From: Geosiphon pyriformis
Lineage: Eukaryota; Glomeromycota; Glomeromycetes; Archaeosporales; Geosiphonaceae
Direction: 5' to 3'
NCBI GenBank assembly: GCA_016748015.1
Contig: JAAOMT010000607.1
Coordinates: forward strand, 872,221-882,666
Length of the DNA: 10,446 bases
Shown: one piece after another, positions 7,053 through 10,446 of the stretch
How positions within the stretch are numbered: the stretch's first letter is position 1
Layout of the letters: every line of letters begins with the position of its first letter
The notes under the pieces: generated by a model
What the model saw: the letters and a program-made list of their open reading frames with translations, nothing else
The model's database searches: none
What the model was told of the DNA's origin: nothing
Made by a program: the position numbers and the translations under genes

Positions 7053-7871
7053 TTAAGCATTTCTAAAGGTGGCTTCCTTTATATCCAGTTCTTCCTCTTG
7101 ATCACGAGTTTCTTGGTTTTTGGACTGGCTGCTTGTTTCAGTAACCAGTTTTGTAATTGTTTTTTCACTGGTCTCTTTTTCAGATTCCGATTCAGACTCC
7201 TCTTCACAGTTTTCAAACCCCATTCCAAATTTTGGCTGAAAAAGAGAGTTTTGGAATAGTGATGAATATTTTTTTGTAATTGGTATGTCTCCCCAGTTAC
7301 GTTGTTTAATTTTATCAGTATAATTAGGAGTTCTTGGTGTTTGTGGAATTGATGTTGATGATGATACAGCTCCTAATGGAATTTGTATCTTATTTTCTGG
7401 TGAAAAATGGTATGATTTATCTTCTGGTAAATAAATATGTTGTTTCTTTATTGATTGAGTGACAGTTTTCTTTGGTGTTTGAGCAGGTGTTCCTAGTTTT
7501 TGCTGGTTACTTTTCTGATTAGTTTCTGAATTTTCTTTGGTTTTGTTGGCATGTTCCCTAGTGTTTTCTGTGGATATTGAAAAATTTTTGTTGGCGTATT
7601 GCTCAATTTTTCGATGGATTTTGACAATAGTTGTGGCTATTACTGCTATTTCTTTTGTAGTGTATTGTGATAATTCTCTATACAATCTAAGTTTTGTGTC
7701 GTGTGGTTCTTTTTCCTTTCCTATATGATAATTTATTCTGGCGTTGATATAATAAGTGAAGGCAGATTCTGCTGGACAATACTCTTCTGGTAATCCAAGA
7801 TTACTTTGATTTTGTGTGTAAATAGCATGGCAGAATTCAAGAACAGTAAGATTAGGGGTTTTTGTCGCCAC
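7053..7871 (-). pseudogene. Extra N-terminal domain upstream of Gag capsid, start codon apparently lost
   Basis: This segment of 272 codons is in the same frame as the Gag capsid and separated from it by one TAA (7053-7055) plus 20 codons, so it was probably the N-terminus of the polyprotein. Residues 8-100 look globular and helical (E-F-C-H-A-I-Y, then Y-Y-I-N-A-R-I-N-Y, then L-R-L-Y-R-E-L-S). Residues 100-190 are Asn/Lys/Gln/Thr-rich. Residues 225-265 are acidic and Ser-rich (E-E-E-S-E-S-E-S-E), typical of a disordered linker. No ATG lies between the upstream stop (7899-7901) and the first plausible start, which is GTG at 7869-7871, so the initiator may have mutated from ATG. I do not recognise a family. 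Confidence 0.55.
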
Positions 7872-8209
7872 TTTTGTCTTTTCCTTTTTAGCAATAAATT
7901 ATTGCTAATTATTATTTCTTTTTTGATTTTCTTTTCTCATAGGAAGCATCAAATGTTATGGAATAGTTTTCTTGTTATATTTAATTGCCAATATCTCATT
8001 TTAATTGCAATCAGTCTTTCGTGAGTTCCTCAATTCTATTTGTGTGATAATGTCACTGTTATACTGAAGGCTTTTTTTTTAATGTCATGATGTAAGTTAT
8101 TCTTCAATTTCTGATTGTTGTGTGTGTTTATGTACTCCTTCTCAAAGGCTGAACTAAAATCTACTCGCTGTCTGGGGTCTTCTCTGAGGCTATTTTTGCA
8201 ATTGCCTGA

Positions 8210-8234
8210 TGTGTTTCTCTAATCTAGAAACACA
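8210..8234. repeat. Perfect hairpin, 9-bp stem and 7-nt loop
   Basis: TGTGTTTCT at 8210-8218 is the exact reverse complement of AGAAACACA at 8226-8234, with a seven-base loop. In the leader/LTR region of the element it could be an RNA structure, or it could be chance in AT-rich DNA. No T-run follows on either strand, so it is not a typical terminator. Confidence 0.5.
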
Positions 8235-8302
8235 GAAGGTTAATAGTCTTTAGTGCTTTTCCTAATTTTTACAATAAAGCTTTTATCAATTAGTAACAAC
8301 AT

Positions 8303-8327
8303 GAATAATCTTGATCAAAGATTATTC
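8303..8327. repeat. Perfect hairpin, 10-bp stem and 5-nt loop
   Basis: GAATAATCTT at 8303-8312 is the exact reverse complement of AAGATTATTC at 8318-8327, with loop GATCA. The near-palindromic centre TTGATCAA makes it look like a cruciform or dimer-binding site. It lies in the presumed leader or LTR. No role can be assigned from sequence alone. Confidence 0.5.
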
Positions 8328-8643
8328 TTTCAAGGGATTCAGTTGATAAATGATAGTTTCATTCAATAAATAATACAAGTAAGTTTTTTAATACTTTGGG
8401 TTGTGATAATTCAGTTTTAAATATTCTTTTTCATTTCTTTTTGATTTAAAGGTTTCTTGGAATATTTAATTTAAAAGTATGATTTAAAGTGAAGTTTGTT
8501 AGATAAAATTAGATCTATTGCTTGATAAATTATGATTTTTATTACTTGATTCTCTTTTCTTAATATTAAAACTACTGTATATATACATGTTTGTAGTTTT
8601 ACAAGAAAACACATTGTAATACTTTCTTTTTGATATTTTAACC

Positions 8644-8735
8644 TGGTGTTTGCTGCTATTACCAGTTGGTGTTGGCTGCTATTGTGAACTGGTGCTTGCC
8701 ACTATTGTGAGATGGTGTTTGCTACTATGTTAATC
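8644..8735. repeat. 23-bp tandem repeat, four units
   Basis: The pentamer TGGTG starts at 8644, 8667, 8690 and 8713, giving an exact 23-base period. Unit consensus is close to TGGTGTTTGCTGCTATTGTG plus three bases. The first three units are full; the fourth diverges after about 17 bases. The GC content is higher than the AT-rich flanks. It lies between the gypsy element's leader and the LINE fragment. A 23-base period does not preserve a reading frame, so it is not a coding repeat. Short tandem repeats of this kind occur in LTR promoter regions and in minisatellites; which applies here is open. Confidence 0.75.
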
Positions 8736-8814
8736 ATTACCTTTCTAAGATTATTACTGCACTATATTATGATTGAATAGTTTATATTATTTTTATAATT
8801 CTTTTGCTAAATTC

Positions 8815-9909
8815 TTAAACCATAACAGCATGCACAAAAAGAGCACCAACTACTGATGCCCAAGTTTTACCATTAAAAGCCAAAAGACGAGAAATAGGGG
8901 CAGACTTTTTCACATAAATTCTAGCCAATCTGAACTGGTCTTGGGCCGAAAGAAGAGCCTTTCTGCCATCCAGAGCCACAGCATTCTTAATTGACTGACA
9001 ATTAAGAGATGTATGACCAAAACCTCTGCAAACTGCACATGAAGCCTGAGAGAGATGAGACCAGTAAAGACTAACACCCTTTATAACTAGAATTGCTGTC
9101 ATAGCACCAACCAAATCTGATTCAGAGTCAAAGCACACAGTAACACAGTGGGCATGAGAATAACTGACAGAATTATGATCAATGAAGCAGGTCTTCCCAC
9201 CAACAGAACCAATAAAATCCCACAAATCATGAATAGTGGTTCCCATGGGGAAAGTATATAGCAAGACTCTGAAACTATTTTGGGCATCCCATAACTGTTT
9301 GTTAATGTCAGTTCTGGCCACTCATACTGCATCTTTCCCAATTAGAATGGATTATTTAGCAGCTAACAGATCAGCTTGATTCTGATCCTCCAATTTGATG
9401 ATCATTTTTTGTCACAAACCCACCAGTTGCATTTTGATTATCTTAATTACCCCAAATTTGGACACAGCCACGTGCACAGCCTCTACAGATGTTCCCACTG
9501 GGATCTCTTTTAGCACAATTGCCTAATTTATATGATTGTTGTCAAGGCACTTAAGATTGGTGTTTATCATAACACCATAATCATTTGCCAATTTTGCTGC
9601 AGTCATCATTGTCTCATCAGAAGTAAAAAAAGCCTGAATTATTCCACCAGATTTTAAAGAGATAGAGGCCCCCCCAAAACTATTTACACCAGAAAAAAAT
9701 TTTCTGACATAAGCTAATTTCTTTTGAGATAACTTGTCAGTTACCACTCCAAAATCAATATCCAGAACAAAAGATTTCCTGACCAAGACCTGCACCATAT
9801 GTTTGAGAGAAAGAGAGAGAAGAAGAGAGAGTGACCCATCCAAAATATCATCATCATTATTATTTTTCATGCCAAAGTTAATAGTGTCAAGAGGCTTCTC
9901 AAGAGTACA
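8815..9909 (-). pseudogene. LINE-type ORF1 protein fragment (RRM-like segment plus CCHC knuckle), four internal stops
   Basis: A single frame runs from about 9909 to the TAA at 8815-8817, with internal stops at 9523-9525, 9412-9414, 9352-9354 and 9322-9324. An ATG is at 9868-9870. Around 9470-9520 it reads A-I-V-L-K-E-I-P-V-G-T-S-V-E-A-V, and a second similar unit near 9240 reads L-L-Y-T-F-P-M-G-T-T-I-H-D-L. Both resemble the first strand and helix of RNA-recognition folds, as in ORF1 proteins of non-LTR elements. A CCHC knuckle follows. Two stops fall where Trp would fit (after V-G-L and after A-A-K). Such proteins bind LINE RNA. The reading frame before 9909 meets back-to-back stops (9910-9915), and no ORF2 (endonuclease or RT) follows, so this is an internal fragment. 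Similar proteins are, from memory, abundant in Rhizophagus. Confidence 0.75.
8998..9039 (-). other. CCHC zinc knuckle of the LINE ORF1 fragment
   Basis: Minus-strand codons give C-A-V-C-R-G-F-G-H-T-S-L-N-C, an exact C-x2-C-x4-H-x4-C motif with all ligands present. Such knuckles in ORF1 proteins of non-LTR retrotransposons bind the element RNA. It lies about 95 codons after the last in-frame stop (9322-9324), within the longest open part of the fragment. Confidence 0.85.
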
Positions 9910-10085
9910 CTATTACTGGAGGTTTTTGGTCTCTTTTCTTAAATGTTGGTAATGTTGATTTGCTGTGAATTCACATTTTTAGGAAGTAGTTGAACCTTCA
10001 ATAACTGAATTTATCTTCAAATTATCTTCTATAATTTGAACTGCTGGGCTTATAAGTGAAATGACCAATTCTTTGTCAGTTACTT

Positions 10086-10200
10086 TATGTAGTTATGTTG
10101 TAGTAAACATCAACTCTTTCCCAGGAATTGCTCATTTGGAAGCTCACTAAAAATATGTAGTTACTTTGCTGTGAAAGTCAACTCTTCTACAGAAATCTTG
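10086..10200. repeat. Diverged direct repeat, about 68-bp offset
   Basis: TATGTAGTTA occurs at 10086-10095 and again at 10154-10163. After each copy the sequences stay alignable with gaps through TCAACTCTT, about 30 bases. The rest of the unit is poorly conserved. This looks like an old tandem duplication. A shorter related piece (TTTGCTGTGAA) occurs near 9959. Confidence 0.4.
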
Positions 10201-10224
10201 TCTGTAGGCTACCCTAATAATTGT

Positions 10225-10270
10225 AATAAGAAAAGAAAAGAAAAATAAAAAAAATGTAAAAAAAATAGAA
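10225..10270 (+). repeat. A-rich low-complexity tract
   Basis: The plus strand is almost entirely A with scattered G and T (AAAAG repeated twice, then long A-runs). It could be the remnant of a retroposon poly(A) tail on the plus strand, or simple sequence. No coding sequence lies immediately upstream on that strand to support a tail. Confidence 0.5.
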
Positions 10271-10446
10271 TTCTGTCAAGGGAAACGTTTTCTATTTAGG
10301 CCTGGAGTCGCTAACAGTTTACTGAAATTGGTAGCTAATTAATTTCGAAATGTTAGTTGGGTTTTTGGGGGTTTTTCCAAGTACAATAATTAAAGAATTT
10401 GGTTTTTCAAATTATTTGATATTTATTTCTTTTTGTGTGTATAGGA

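Larger units (their letters stand above)
1..8814 (-). mobile_element. Degenerate Ty3/gypsy-type LTR retrotransposon with an internal dUTPase domain
   Basis: One minus-strand element in the order Gag, zinc knuckle, aspartic protease, Cys-rich module, dUTPase, reverse transcriptase, RNase H, integrase, extra ORF, polypurine tract. RT before integrase is the Ty3/gypsy order, and the integrase ends in a GPY/F-like motif, which occurs in that superfamily. The left edge is well placed: a polypurine tract fills bases 1-10, so the 3' LTR should start just outside the window. The right edge is uncertain. Coding homology ends near 7871, and about 940 bases of leader and probable 5' LTR follow before LINE-derived coding sequence begins at 8815. 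I could not delimit the 5' LTR because its partner is not in the window. Coding is broken by about 22 in-frame stops and four frame changes, so this copy is non-autonomous. The host is probably a glomeromycotinan fungus, by recalled resemblance. Confidence 0.9.
7872..8814 (-). other. AT-rich non-coding stretch: probable 5' leader and 5' LTR (boundaries not resolved)
   Basis: These 943 bases separate the Gag N-terminal domain from LINE-derived coding sequence. They hold no credible ORF; an open frame at 7806-8024 on the plus strand is AT-rich with no recognisable motif. By position this must contain the element's leader, primer-binding site and 5' LTR. I could not find a convincing primer-binding site (tRNA 3' end complement beginning TGG on the minus strand) or TG...CA LTR ends. 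It contains a 23-bp tandem repeat and two perfect hairpins, listed separately. Confidence 0.4.
9910..10446. other. AT-rich non-coding DNA, no gene seen
   Basis: Neither strand shows a convincing coding region. The minus strand opposite 9970-9913 reads through several stops with no recognisable motif, so LINE homology appears to end near 9909. The stretch contains an A-rich tract and a diverged direct repeat, listed separately. Confidence 0.6.

Noticed and set aside
7981-8035. Possible tRNA primer-binding site (GCCA at 7987-7990, or GAGTTCCTCAATTC near 8023)
   Set aside because: Neither matches a tRNA 3' end well. The first lacks a T-arm-like sequence and the second would need several substitutions.
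8538-8587. TATA-like run (GTATATATAC) and AATAAA on the minus strand as LTR promoter and poly(A) signal
   Set aside because: The spacing is plausible, but such words are expected often in DNA this AT-rich, and the LTR limits are unknown.
9099-9341. Minus-strand open frame of 80 codons overlapping the LINE ORF1
   Set aside because: It is an alternate frame of the ORF1 segment that contains the recognisable motifs; its own translation shows no domain.
9734-9952. Plus-strand open frame of 72 codons
   Set aside because: It is antisense to the LINE ORF1 fragment and rich in Arg/Glu from a GA-rich repeat.
10359-10376. G-runs (GGG then GGGGG with T-runs) as telomere-like or quadruplex sequence
   Set aside because: Only two G-runs; too few for a quadruplex and not a telomere repeat array.

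Overview
The window looks like AT-rich, transposon-dense chromosomal DNA from a fungus, most likely an arbuscular mycorrhizal fungus of the Rhizophagus/Glomeromycotina type. Both decayed elements resemble polyproteins I associate with Rhizophagus genomes. That placement rests on recollection of family resemblance, not on a search. No bacterial operon, tRNA, rRNA, CRISPR array or host gene was found.

Positions 1 to about 8,800 hold one long, decayed Ty3/gypsy-type LTR retrotransposon, transcribed on the minus strand, so its 5' end is at high coordinates. In element order: an AT-rich 5' leader with probable 5' LTR (about 8814-7872); an unusual low-complexity N-terminal domain (7871-7053); a Gag capsid (6992-6330); a CCHC zinc knuckle (6254-6213); a Gln/Asn/Pro-rich linker; an aspartic protease (about 5870-5187); a Cys-rich multi-CX2C module (5183-4542); a trimeric-type dUTPase domain (4541-3867); reverse transcriptase (3873-2641); RNase H (2640-2187); an integrase with HHCC zinc finger, D-59-D-35-E core and GPY/F-like C-terminus (about 2184-766); an uninterrupted 236-codon ORF (720-10); and a polypurine tract touching base 1. 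The 3' LTR should lie just outside the window.

From 7871 to 3874 (4 kb) everything lies in one reading frame broken only by 14 in-frame stops. The frame then moves by -1 at an A-AAA-AAG heptamer followed two codons later by a stop. This is either an old programmed frameshift between dUTPase and RT or a one-base deletion. Three more frame changes affect the integrase. Several catalytic residues are lost in ways that fit G-to-A/C-to-T transitions (YLND in RT, DSRSAR in protease, ARFNL in dUTPase). The copy therefore cannot make a working set of proteins, apart possibly from the 3'-terminal ORF.

Positions 8815-9909 hold a second minus-strand relic: part of a LINE-type ORF1 protein with an RRM-like segment and a CCHC knuckle. 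It is in one frame with four internal stops, has no ORF2, and stops where the leader/LTR-like DNA begins, suggesting interruption or truncation. Between the two elements lies AT-rich DNA with a 23-bp tandem repeat (four units) and two perfect hairpins. Positions 9910-10446 are AT-rich non-coding DNA with an A-rich tract and a diverged 68-bp direct repeat.
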